The position numbers and the translations under genes are program-made. Below, in pieces: positions 23,930 to 35,781 of a stretch of 64,000 nucleotides of DNA; position 1 is the stretch's first letter, and the number at the start of each line of letters is the position of its first letter. Under the pieces are notes generated by a model. That model ran no database searches and had not been told where the DNA came from. It was given only the letters and a program-made list of their open reading frames with translations. Origin of the DNA: Biomphalaria glabrata (lineage: Eukaryota > Mollusca > Gastropoda > Planorbidae); NCBI RefSeq assembly GCF_947242115.1, contig NC_074712.1:18256666-18320665 (forward strand), given 5' to 3'.

Positions 23930-26900
23930 TCTCTCTTCTTTAATTCAGAAAATCTATTTATCAGAATAACTAACAAATTAGTCAACTAAAAAGTCAATTC
24001 AGTTCATCACAAATCAAGTCTCTTGGGTTTGTTAACTATTCTGCCTGAGCGTGTTACATAAGGTTCATGTGGTCCAGAGGTGTTAGAAGAAGCAGTGTGT
24101 AGTGGCGGCTCAAAATCTAGTGTAGTTTGTAATCTTGGACTCTCTAGATCTAGTGGTTCTGGTTGTTCTGAGATGTCATCTGGAAAGTCATAATTATTGT
24201 CAAATCTGTTTGCTTTATCAGAAGACTTTCTGATGTGTTTTCTGTTTCTTCTGTAGACCTTATTTCCACTTTTGACATTATATGATCTAGGCTTAGAATG
24301 CTTCGAAACTACTGTTCCTGGTTTCCACTTAGAATTAAGTTGCATTCTGACTGCCGTTCCGTCTTGTAGTGGATTATGACTCTTAACTCCTTTCCTCTTA
24401 TCATAATAATGTTTCTGAGACTGTTTCTCGTAGTCAAAAGTGTTTCTTCACCACCTTGAGATCTGGTGTCTTAGGTGTGAGTATTTCCTCACTCGAAGGT
24501 AACAAATTTCTGGGTCGGCGTCCCATGAGTAATTGTGCTGGCGACAAATTAATATTACTCAGTGGAGTAGTTCTGTAGTCTAATAGCGACAGAAATTTGT
24601 CTTCGCTTTTCTTCCAAAGTTTCTTCACTGTCTGAATAGCTCTTTCAGCCTCGCCATTAGAACTCTGAAAATGAGGACTCGACATTTCATGCTCTATTCC
24701 GTATGATTTACAAAAATTCAGGAATTCCCTTGAAGAGAACTGTGGCCCGCTATCTGACCTTAACCTTCTAGGTATTCCATGGCATGCGAATATACTCTTC
24801 ATTGCTTCGATGATATCTGAGTAGTTTCCTGTGACAGTTCTTTGACATCAATAAACTTTGAGAAGTAGTCAACTAGAAGCACATACTTTTTACCCTCAAA
24901 GTTAAACAGATCACACCCAACCATGCTGTATGGAAGGTCTGGTGTCTTGGTAGGCATTAGCGGTTCTGACACATTTTGATTCTGGTGTTCAGCACACCTG
25001 CTACAATCCCTAACTGTCACTTCAATGTCTGCATTCATGCCTGGCCAATACATGACTTCTCTGGCTCTCTGCTTACACTTGACTATTCCTAAGTGAGACT
25101 TGTGAATCAGATTTAGCATGTATTTACGTAAGCTTGGTGGCATGACTATTCTCAGACCTTTGTATATAATACCATCCGAAGTTGATAACTGGTCTCTTGA
25201 ATCCCAATATGGCCTGACTTCAATTGGAGTCTCGCTTCTTGTGTCTGGCCAACCAGTCATAATTACTTCCCGAAGCATTGAAAGTTCTTTGCAAGTACAG
25301 TCTTGAATTTCACTGTATTTCGAATCACTTACAGAGATCATATGCATTGAATCATCTGTAAATTCACATGTCTGTATATCAGTATTTGGTAGATGTGCAC
25401 GAGAAAGTGTATCGGAGATAAACATTTCCTTGCCTTTTCTGTAACAGACTTTCAGATCATACCACTGTAGTCTTATTAGCATCTTCTGTATTCTCATTGG
25501 TGCTGACAATAGAGGTTTCTTGAAGATTTGCTCCAGAGGTTTGTGATCGTTATAAACTATTACTTCCTTACCAAATATGTAGCAGTGAAATTTGCTTGTA
25601 CAATACACAATTGAGAGCATTTCCTTCTCAATCTGAGCATATCTTGTTTCTGTATCCGTAAGAGCTCTTGATGCCTATGCAATTATACGACCTTCCTGGA
25701 GTAATACTGCTCCCAGTCCATCTTTACTTGCATCACATTCTATCTCTACTTTCTTGTTGACATCATAATATGCTAAAACTGGAGGGTTTGTACAAAGATG
25801 TTTCAATTCTTCAAAACTCTTGTTTTGTTCATGATTCCATTGAAATTCTACATCATCTTTTAGAAGCTTTCGTATTGGAGCATCTGCTTGACTTAGATTA
25901 GGAATAAATTTTGCGAGGTACTGAATTAAACCTAGAAATCTTCTGATTCCATCTTTGTCTTGAGGAGCTAGCATGTCAATAATTGCCTTTATTTTTGCTG
26001 GATCTGGTTCTAAACCTTTCTCTGACAAGATATGGCCCATATAAGATACTCTGTTTTGCCTTATCTTGCACTTGTCATAGTTCAGCTTTAGATTGTACTC
26101 CGTTGCTCTTTGCATGACTTGTTTCAAAATGTGATCATGATGCTCAACATCTCTACCAGCTATCAGAATGTCGTCTATGATGACATATGCTCCTTCAATA
26201 CCTTGAAGCATTTCATCCATAATTCTTTGGTAAATTTCTGGCGCTGATTTGATTCCAAAAGGTAATCGTAACCATCTATATCTTCTCAGAGGTGTGTTGA
26301 AAGTTGTGAGAAATGAAGATTCTCTTTCAAGCTTTATTTGCATAAACCCTGACTTGGCATCGAGATCACATCTTCAATAGTTTTCATCGGGTGATGTTCC
26401 CGTCTGATAGCTTTATTGAGATCTTTTGGATCAATACATATTATCACTTTGTCATTCCTGAACAAAACAACCATGGAGCTAACCCATTCAGTAGGTTCAT
26501 GTACTCGAATAATAAATCCATCAGCTTGCATTTCTTTAAGTTTTTCTTCCACTTTCTTGCGTAGCGATGCTGCTAAGCGACGTGTTGGATGGATAACTCC
26601 TTTAGCATTTTCCTGTAACTGAATCTTGCATTCTCCTGGCAGTGTTCCAGTTGTTTTCAACATTTCAGGAAATTCTCTTTGTAACTCGTCTTCTGCCTTG
26701 GATTCTATGCTGTCTATCCGTTGTAGTAGTCCTAAACATTCTGCTGTGTCAGCACTCAAAATGTTCTCTTGGCTAATGTCTACTACTTCAAACCTTGCTT
26801 TCACCTCTTGGATATTATTTTTCAAAGGTAGCACCACTGCTCCTAAAGTCTTAATAACATGATTAGAGTAAGACTTGAGCGACTTTGCTGAATAAGCAAG

Positions 26901-27914
26901 TTTTACTTTGTCTTTGAGCTTTTCAAACTCTGACTTGACAAGAATGTTACACCTTGCACCAGTGTCAATTCGAAAAATTAATGTCTTGCCATGTACTACT
27001 AGTTTTACAGTCCACTTGTCTTCAAGGACATTGATATTCTCAATATTACCCTTTTTATACTGGCTACTTGCAGTGCTAATAGGTACAATATTTTCATCAC
27101 TGTGGCTGTCATCTTCTACCAGATTAATGTTTCGTCTTTTTCTGCACATTTGAAACCAGTGGTTTTTCTTCTTGCAGAAATTGCATGTGGTTCCTATTTC
27201 TGGACATTTTCCCTTTTCGTGGTTCTTGTCGCATTTACTACATAACCTTTCTGAGTTGTCTTTAGACTTCTGCTTGAGTACATTGTGTGACTGTCTCTTG
27301 ATTGCTAGAACTTCTTGGCCCCTAAACATTTTCACTTGGCTTTGTGACATCTCATATTGTTGTCCAATTTCTATAGCCTTGCTAAGGGTCAACTTCTGTC
27401 CTTGATCAAGTAGTCTTAATTGTATCTTTTCGTGTATGACTCCACTAATGATCAAATCAATAAGCACATCGTCTGGGTTGTCATACTCACAGTCCATAAT
27501 GAGAAGCTTTAAATCTTTAACAAAGTTATCAAAACTTTCTCCTTCTATCTGGTTTCTCTGATGTGCTCTAAATCTAGACACTCTTTTATTTTGTCTTGGG
27601 CTTATGTAGTCTTCTATTTTCTTTAATACCAATTGCGGATCTCCCTCTTCACTCTCAGTAATATTTAGAGTTTTGTAAACTTCACGGCCTTGTTGACCTA
27701 TCCACATTCCCAGCCATCCGGTTTTTTGTTTACTATCGGCACCAGCTAACGGTCCTTTGAAACAAAAGCTCACCTGTTGTTGAAACCTTAAAAACTCTTT
27801 ATACAGATCTATAGCATTCCAATTCAAGATTGGTTGCTCAAAATAAAAATAAGCCATTATTAGATTAATAAAAACCTTTGTCTGGACAGCTTTATAAGTT
27901 TTACTCTGACACCA

Positions 27915-28052
27915 TGTAGAATATTTGTATTACACAAATAACAAACTAGTGTTTAAGAGGGAAGACATATTAGAAACTCCATTTATTACGTAAACACAAG
28001 CGGTGTTGCACTGACGCGCTAGTGTGCAAATGTACATATAATACTATTATGT
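27915..28052 (-). repeat. 5' LTR of the Ty3-type element
   Basis: Direct-repeat partner of 23788-23929. Its outer edge at about 28052 abuts LINE sequence; a clean target duplication is not evident. Confidence 0.75.
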
Positions 28053-28310
28053 GTCTGGTAGGCTATGTGGTCGGACCAACGCACTTTATGGATACTCCTT
28101 AGACAGCGTAGATGGAACTTTTTGATGTGGCGGGAATATAGGGTCAAGGACTCTGATGCATATAAGAGTGACGGGAGAACTACGAACAGCACCGTAGACT
28201 TTCAGTTTTGTGGATATGCTGAGTCCTCTCCGTTGCCACATTGTCATTGAAGTCTGCTTTCCATATAGGCTAAAGTTGGCAGCATTTTCACTCATTGTAG
28301 TATTTCATGT
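28053..28310 (-). mobile_element. LINE part, right of the LTR element
   Basis: On the minus strand reads RRGLSISTKLKVYGAV and, in decayed frames, a LYxxHIKKLH-like stretch and RWSDHI: the segment just after the RT palm of a non-LTR element. It is the upstream continuation of the LINE fragment at 23355-23787. Both parts are frame-shifted. Confidence 0.65.
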
Positions 28311-29560
28311 ATTGATTGGTCGCTTAGACACGAACGCCTTCATAAGAATAAGATCTAGCTAGTATTATAATATAGTCTACGTCTAATCTAGACTGAATTT
28401 AAGATCTATATAATATAGGGAAATTACCGTGTAAATTATTAAATTAAATGTAGATTAAAAAAACATTAAATTATTATTATTATATTATACTAGATCTAAT
28501 TATTATAAATTATTTATAGATCACAGGTGGCAGGTGACGACTGACGTCCAATAGTAGGCAATACAATACAATAATAATTTACAATACTGAGTACTCAATA
28601 GTTATGATAAGTTAAATGACTATACTATAGTTACTAAGTATAGAGTATAGTACTATAATAATAAAGTTAAAGTGGTAAATAAACTATAATAAATTAATAA
28701 TACTATTATACAAAGTTATATTATAAAGAGTCTGTCTTAATCCTACAGATAGTACAGTGAACAGTGCGTGTAGGTCCTACTCCTACACTGCCTACACTAC
28801 AGTGGTAACAGTCTACAGTATGTAGTACTGTCTAGAGTCTAGACTTATATAAGTTATAATTATAGAGTCTAAGTCTAAGAAGTGTGTCTGTGTAGTCAGT
28901 GTCACTCACTCACTGTAGTGGTGTAGTGTAAGTCACTCGAATCTTCAATTTTCAAAATCTTGTATTACTAGTATTAGTAAAAATTATAAATTAATTAGTA
29001 TTAGTACTATTATTAGTATTTACTATTAACTATTATTACAAAAATTAAGTCAGATCATCTCTAGATCAGTAGTCACTAAGTCTAAGTCAGATCTAACATT
29101 CTAACTAGAAAAAAAAAAAGATCATCTAACTAAACTAAGTAACTGTTTTTTACTGTTACTTTGAGTTTGACTTTACTTATTACTAGATCTAGAATCTAGT
29201 ATAATACATAGTAATAATAATATATAGATTTAGAATTTTTTAGATCTATATATTTTATTTAGTTATTATCTATGATGTTTTGGGATTTTTTGTGTGTGCT
29301 GTAGTAGCGTAGACTACAGTTACAGTAAGAAGTTCTAGATCTAGTAGTTGTGAAGTCTGTGACTTTGTACACTAACTTGATTAAATAAGACTGTAGCCTA
29401 CTGTAAGTCTATCTTATTAAATCTTAATGATATTTTACCTACTTTTATGTAAAGTTCAATTAAGACTAAAGGTTATTAACTTAGTTATTAAAATGTCTGT
29501 TCATTTTGATGTTTTTGAAATACATAAAAATGCATGGATATCAAGGCTTGTCTTAAGTCG
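28311..29560. other. AT-rich gene-free DNA
   Basis: Very AT-rich, dense in TAGTA/TCTAGA words and short stutters (for example CACTCACTCACTGTAGTGG near 28905). No gene, RNA or bounded repeat recognised. Confidence 0.4.
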
Positions 29561-29564
29561 AAGA

Positions 29565-30234
29565 TAAATGAGAAATGCAGTATTTCCCATGGCTACACAA
29601 CCCCAGCTGCGACCTACATATTTTGCCACATCCAGCGCAGGCATATCCTTTGTTTGCTGGTGGTTGATTTAGATTTTCTTTTTGCCATCTACGTCTGTCC
29701 TCAGCAGCAGATTTTCTTTGGTCTCAATTGTCTATCCTGAAGCTTTTGTAAGTGACCTCTATCTGCAACCAGGTGCTCTCTTCTTTTTTAGTTAAAGCTA
29801 GTTGGCGCCTAAGCTTGTCTTTAAAGTGTTTCTGTGGGGCTCCTCTGTTATGTTGACCTCCTTTCAGCTTACCAAAAAAGACGGCTTTTGCCATACGTTT
29901 GTCCCCCATTCAAGATACATGCCCTGCCCAGCGTAACTAACAGATCATAAGAAGTCCCTCTATACTGTCCATACTGGTGTTTACAAGGACATTGCTGTTT
30001 GTAATGGGTCTTGCCACCATATGTCCATGATGGAGTACAAGCATCTTTGATGAAAGCGTTCCAGTAGTCATAGTTGCTTTCTGTATAGTACCCATGTCTC
30101 ATATCCATATAGAAGGGTTGAGAGAACCACTTCTAGGGAAGTTGATAACCATCTGGCCAGGGCCAGTAGTGCTTTTGGCCACCCCCAGGTGAGAGTTTGG
30201 CAGAATAAATCACTCTGCCTGCCTACAAAAATCA
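29565..30234 (-). mobile_element. LINE 3' copy with inverted 5' block
   Basis: Minus strand reads the C-terminal end of a non-LTR element: RRHSQ-free but clearly homologous to 36225-36950 (GAPQKHFKDKLRRQLALTKK, EESTWLQ, then a CPxCG-like finger in decayed frame). Nearest its 5' end, block 30136-30234 is present in the opposite orientation compared with the collinear copy at about 36850-36945. A 5' inversion of this kind is a recognised product of twin priming during target-primed reverse transcription. Confidence 0.7.
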
Positions 30235-30864
30235 GTGTCTGTGATTTAGGTAACCATTTATTTTATTTTAATTCATCATTGGACAGTCACAGTGTTTTGA
30301 GTATTTGCAGGCAGTGAAATACATGTTTCCCAATCAGACCATCTGTTTATAAGCTAGAGATAGATTCTAGTCTATATGCCATTCACTTTTAATCGTTGTA
30401 TTATCAGGCTTAAAAATAAAAAAAGTTCTGACATACATTGGACATACATCATTACATGTCTTCATGTCTTCTTTGGAGTTGAAAAATCAAAAAATTTCCA
30501 CATACGTCTATTATGACTTTGAACTTAAATTAAACATACATAGATCTAGATCTAATTTTTTTTATATAGAGACCAAACCAAAAATTGTCAGTAATATTTA
30601 AAAGAAAAAATTGAGCATGCATGCACACTTTCAATTTATATCTACAAAACACTTTACAAAAAGTATTATGGATAATATGATGACCAGAGCTGAAGACCAT
30701 ATTAGTTCAAGTCCTTTAGATCTTTACACCAAACTATCTACAGCTATTTTGGATCAATAGTTACTAGATAAATACTAGATCTATATTTTAAAGCATCCTA
30801 AGTGCTGAAGTCATTTGACTGATATACATTACTTGTGTTTTACGCTTTCACAGTGCATAGGCCT

Positions 30865-30942
30865 ATTTTAAATTTAAATATTTTTATAAATGTTATATTA
30901 TATATTTTAAATTTAAATATTTTTATAAATGTTATATTATAT
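30865..30942. repeat. Two-copy 39 bp tandem repeat
   Basis: ATTTTAAATTTAAATATTTT followed by TATAAATGTTATATTATAT is present twice in direct succession, apparently without differences. Confidence 0.75.
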
Positions 30943-31076
30943 ATTTTTTTCAGTGATTTATTTAATTGCAACTTGCAACTGTCTATTTCATAAATATATT
31001 ATTTAGAATAATTTTTAAATGAAGAATAATCATTATACAAAACATTTGATTCTCATTTTTATTTTTTTTTTCATAG

Positions 31077-31113
31077 GCATTGTTTGTTTAACTTAGACCT
31101 GTTAATAGCAGTG
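31077..31113 (+). other. Candidate 5' UTR exon of the PAQR3-like gene
   Basis: A T-rich tract then TCATAG acceptor before 31077 and a strong donor (CAGTG/GTAAGTA) after 31113. An acceptor-like TTTAG at 31448-31452 would join it to the coding exon starting ATGGCATTACC at 31472. Non-coding; inferred from splice-like signals only. Confidence 0.35.
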
Positions 31114-31471
31114 GTAAGTAAACATGAAAAAGATTGCCTCAATATTTTACGTCACTATATCATGGAGTTAGGCTGAGATGATATCATAGAGCTAAATTTG
31201 TTTATTTTTTAAAAATATTTATTGTATTTTAACTTCAGCTTAAATTTTCTAATCAATTTTATTGCCTGTTATATTATTTCCTTTGCTTTTCGTTGGAAGG
31301 GGGGAAAGGATTGACAATAATAATCTTGATATACAATTTTTATTCTTATAAATGAAACTATTACCCATTGAGCTTATCTATAATAATGTTTTTATATCAG
31401 TTATCATTTTGCGTTGAAGAGATTTATCAGATGCTTTCTCTTATTGATTTAGACTGACTCTGTAAACAACG

Positions 31472-34400
31472 ATGGCATTACCCTTTGGTAGCTATGATTC
31501 AGTCAAAAATCGCCAGAACAGGTCATTACTGGCATCCACTCAATTTGAAGATGACTCCTACCACATTATGGACATTGAGATTGACAAAAAAGGGCTTGAA
31601 ACATGCCAGACAGGGCTTTGCAATCTGGATGGACAAGAACTAGTTTTACTTAAGTACCATGAGGTTCCAGAGTTCCTTAGGGGAAACCCTTACGTTGTTC
31701 ATGGCTACAGATCTTTACTGCCCTTCAATATGTGTATGAAAAGGTTAGTGCTGCAGCACATTTATATTATTTTGCTATACTTTAAATTATTTTTTCTGGA
31801 AACCATTCTACCAGCTATACATTTTATGCAAGTACTATTCTCTCTTTATCTACATTGGAATTGAATATATTAAGCCAATGGTTGTTGAAAGTTGTGTGGG
31901 AATATGGAAAGGAAGAGTTACCAACTTATGCTAGGCTGGGAAGTAGTATCCTTCTCTTAGACTTTGAGATAAACAGGGCTTTGATATGAAAACTTAAACC
32001 AACTAATTTTCATTCAATAAAATCATGGGACATAATTTTTGGTGGCACTAATTGTCCGCTCATTAAATGTAAACCTTTTTTTTTTCATCTCTGATTTTAC
32101 ACTCTCTTTCAGTTTGTTGTTTTGGACCAATGAGACAATGAATATTTGGACTCATTTTATGGGTTTCTTTGTGTTCTTACTTCTAGTCCTTTACGACAAT
32201 ATCATTGCATTGCCAAGTATGAATGGCTCCTTGTCAGACCATATTATTTTAACTATTGGATTAAGTTGTTTCATGGTAAGTGTTATTACTATAAGTTTAT
32301 ATTTAAACTCAGAGAAATGAGAGTAGTATTTGACAAATTAGAAAATCAATCATCCCATTAACATATCATGGGATGATTACTGATGTACTATTTATTATAA
32401 GAGATATGTTGATTTTCTGTTTGTGAATTTTACGGTTACATTGCATTTCTATTAAAACCAGGTTATTATCATTTACAGGTAAGTCCACATATTGGCTGGT
32501 TAAGATTAGGGCAGCTTTCAATGATTAACAAAAACAAAATTTTGAGATTCATTCTGTTTATAACATATTTAAAAATTTTGTCTGCAGATTCAAAATCTAA
32601 GAAAATTCTGGCCAAAAAAACTAACCAATAGAATTTTTTATTTTTTTTTGACATTATTTTTAAATTCAAGTCAAGGAACATTTTAAAGAAATGCTTTTGA
32701 AAAGCCAGCACTGAAACCTTCTACTGGAGATCCCCCCCACCCGTAAAATGTTTGCAATCACACACATTTATTATTCTGGTTTTATATTTATTACAATTTA
32801 TTACATGATTGAGTCAAAATAATTGATACAATTATGCCTCCTATAAGCTTTGTTTTAAAATAAAATATAAATATTTTACTTGTTCTATTTCAGTTCTGCA
32901 TGCTGTGCTCGACTGGCTTCCACATATTCTGCTGTCACTCTGAAAGAGCTAGTAGGAGATGGTTGGCATTTGACATGACAGGAGTGACCTTTGGTATTAT
33001 TGGATGTTACCTCCCTGCTGTACATTATGCTTTTTATTGTCTTTCTGTAAGTGTGTTGTAATCACTGTTGCATGTCGTTCCTTTTCTGACTAATTAATGT
33101 CTATCCACACACAAACACCTGTAGTTAACATATATACATTAATTCCCTAAACAATAATATGAGGTTGTCTTACTAGTTGTTTGGTAAAAATAGAAATAAA
33201 AAAAAAAGATAAAATAGAGATGACATTATTGTTTCCAGTCACATAACTCATAAACAAGAAAAATATAAAATATACTTAGGGAAGAAGTCCACATTTACAG
33301 TCATACCTGTCATTAATGTAGAAGTTATCTCCCTTTTTCAATACCAAACAAAATAATTAATTACTTATAATTAATTGGTTAATGTTTTGATAACCTCATG
33401 TTTTGTTAGGTACAATAAATAATTGTTTAAAGTTTCAACTTGATTCTAGAATGGGTGTGTGAGAATAAAACATGTACAATTATAAAGCCTTATTTCTGAA
33501 TACTGAAGAATTAATTTCCATTGTCAGTATGAAACAAAATATTTTATTACCAGTAATGAATTGACTGATTGGTTGTATTTTTAAATTGTTACATATATTG
33601 TCTTCACCAATGAATAATTGTGAAAAGTTTCAACTTGATCCAAGAATGGGTGTGGAAGAAATACGGTGTTCAAACTTTTTACCAGACAGAGTGGCTTGAT
33701 ATAAGCATTAAAAAAAAAATGTTTAAAAAGTATGAGATTTAGTAAGAAAAAAAATATTTGTTTTTTAACTATGCTTTATTGTCTAATCACTTTTCAGATC
33801 TGGAGAGATCTCTATATGATATCTATCACTGTGCTCTCTGCATGCATTCTGATATTCAATCTCCATCCACATTTTTTCTCACACAAGTGGTTCTACACCA
33901 GAATGGCACTTTACGTTGGACTCACAGCTTATGGCATTATTCCAACTGTACATTGGATTTATCTTAATGGTGGAATTTCTTCACATATTGTACAGGTTTG
34001 TGGCTTATTCATGATTATAACTTATAACTTGACCTTTTTTTTTTTTGAGTTATTTGTCTTCAAAAAGTTTGTAGTGTAACTCAAATTGCTTCTTTTTTTG
34101 TTTTTGAATGTTTGAAAATCGACAAAACCGTTTAAAGTTACAGATTTACACAGTTGAAGCATGCTTAATTTATAAAAAAAAAGAACATGCTTTCAAATCC
34201 AACTATGACACAACTGTAAGACAGAAAAAAACGCCTAAATGGCTACTAGTAATTTTATATAAATAATTATGTTATATATATAATACATATTATATTTTCA
34301 ATTAAGTTTTTTTTGCTTTGTATTATTAATATACAACTTATATTTTTAATAGTAAGTTAGATGAGATGGTAATTTTATAAACTAGTTGCTATTTTGGTGT

Positions 34401-35745
34401 AATTCTGGTAATTTTATAATCCAGTTGCTATTTTGGTGTAATTCTGTAAAGTAACATTCAAAATACAAAATGTGGTGACATTAAGCTTTCCTTGTCCAGA
34501 AATTTAGCATTGTAGAATGGGAAATAAATTGTATATATGACAGTTCAAAGTGTGTATACATATTTTTGACGCACCTTGTATATATATATACAAGAAAAAC
34601 ATTAAATACTTTTTTAAAAAGACAATACCTCCTTTATGCAACTTATTGAGCAATTGTTTTTATCTTAAAAATTAATGAATGTTAGATTTTAAAACGGAAT
34701 ATAGTGGGACATACACATATGTATGTATGTCCCTCATAGAAATCAAAACCGTTTGACCAATCTTGATAAAATTTGGGTACTAACTGGAACCATAACGTTT
34801 GTATAGTAGCCCTGAAACAAACTTAAGACCCTAAAAAAAAAAGTTGCACAACTCTATTTAAATATTAGTATTTTATGGATCTAGGCCATGTTTACTATGT
34901 TTACATGAGAAAAGATCGAAAGAATCTAGATCTAGATCTAATTTTAAGAACTACACTTTGCGCAGATAGTTTTTTACTTTGACACATGAAAATTACAAAA
35001 TATAGTCTTTTGATTTCATTATTTAATAAAATTAAGCTTCAAATTTGTCTTTCAAAAGCATTTTTACATAAATTCGTTCCTTATATCTGCGAAGTTAGAA
35101 GTCCTGACGTACTTTATAATCCCATTCATCTATCTAAGTCTAGACTCTAGACTGTCTAGATCTTACTCTAGTTCTAGATCTAATTCAAAGAGATCTACTT
35201 TATACAACACATTAACATACAAAATAAAGTCCATTCATTTCATATTTTAATCAAATTAACCCTCAAATTTTGTGTTTCTAAATCATTTTTCATACATTTG
35301 TTTGCAATTGCTTCCATGTTGATATGCATTTTAATAGTCCCATTCATGTGTTGTGCACACCGCTATCTAAACAGACTATGGTTGGACAGGCTACATGAGG
35401 GGATATTAAATATACTAACATATATTATAATAATTAATAAGCTTCTTGAGCCATTGAATTCACTCTTATAATAGTAAGTCTACATCTATTATAATAGTAT
35501 CTAGACTCTAGATCTAGATCTAAATATATTTAGACCTACAAGCAAATGTTTTATTTAAAAAAATGGATTTAGGTTGATTAGCTATTTTGATAGCTCCATT
35601 CATACTATTTTTTAAATTCACGCATTCGCTTTCTTATAGCGAATATTATATTATTTCGTTTAATTGTTTCCAAAACACTTTCAGTGACTATATTGACGGT
35701 GATACGCAAATTAAGACCTGTGGGCAATGGGTAATATATGTCTAG

Positions 35746-35781
<36 letters not shown>

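Larger units (their letters stand above)
23788..28052 (-). mobile_element. Ty3/gypsy-type LTR retrotransposon, nearly whole, broken
   Basis: Fossil element with two LTRs of about 140 bp. Read on the minus strand it has, in order, a gag-like region with a Cys-rich zinc-knuckle segment (about 27150-27260), an aspartic protease motif DTGA (about 26970), reverse transcriptase (about 26500-25950), RNase H (about 25750-25450) and an integrase with its zinc-binding and core parts (about 25150-24450). The polypurine tract lies just inside the left LTR (about 23930-23945) and a TGG-starting primer-binding site just inside the right LTR. About four interruptions of the single gag-pol frame are seen, so it is not intact. 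The LTRs differ at about 3 of 138 positions, so the insertion is fairly recent. It sits inside a LINE. Confidence 0.85.
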
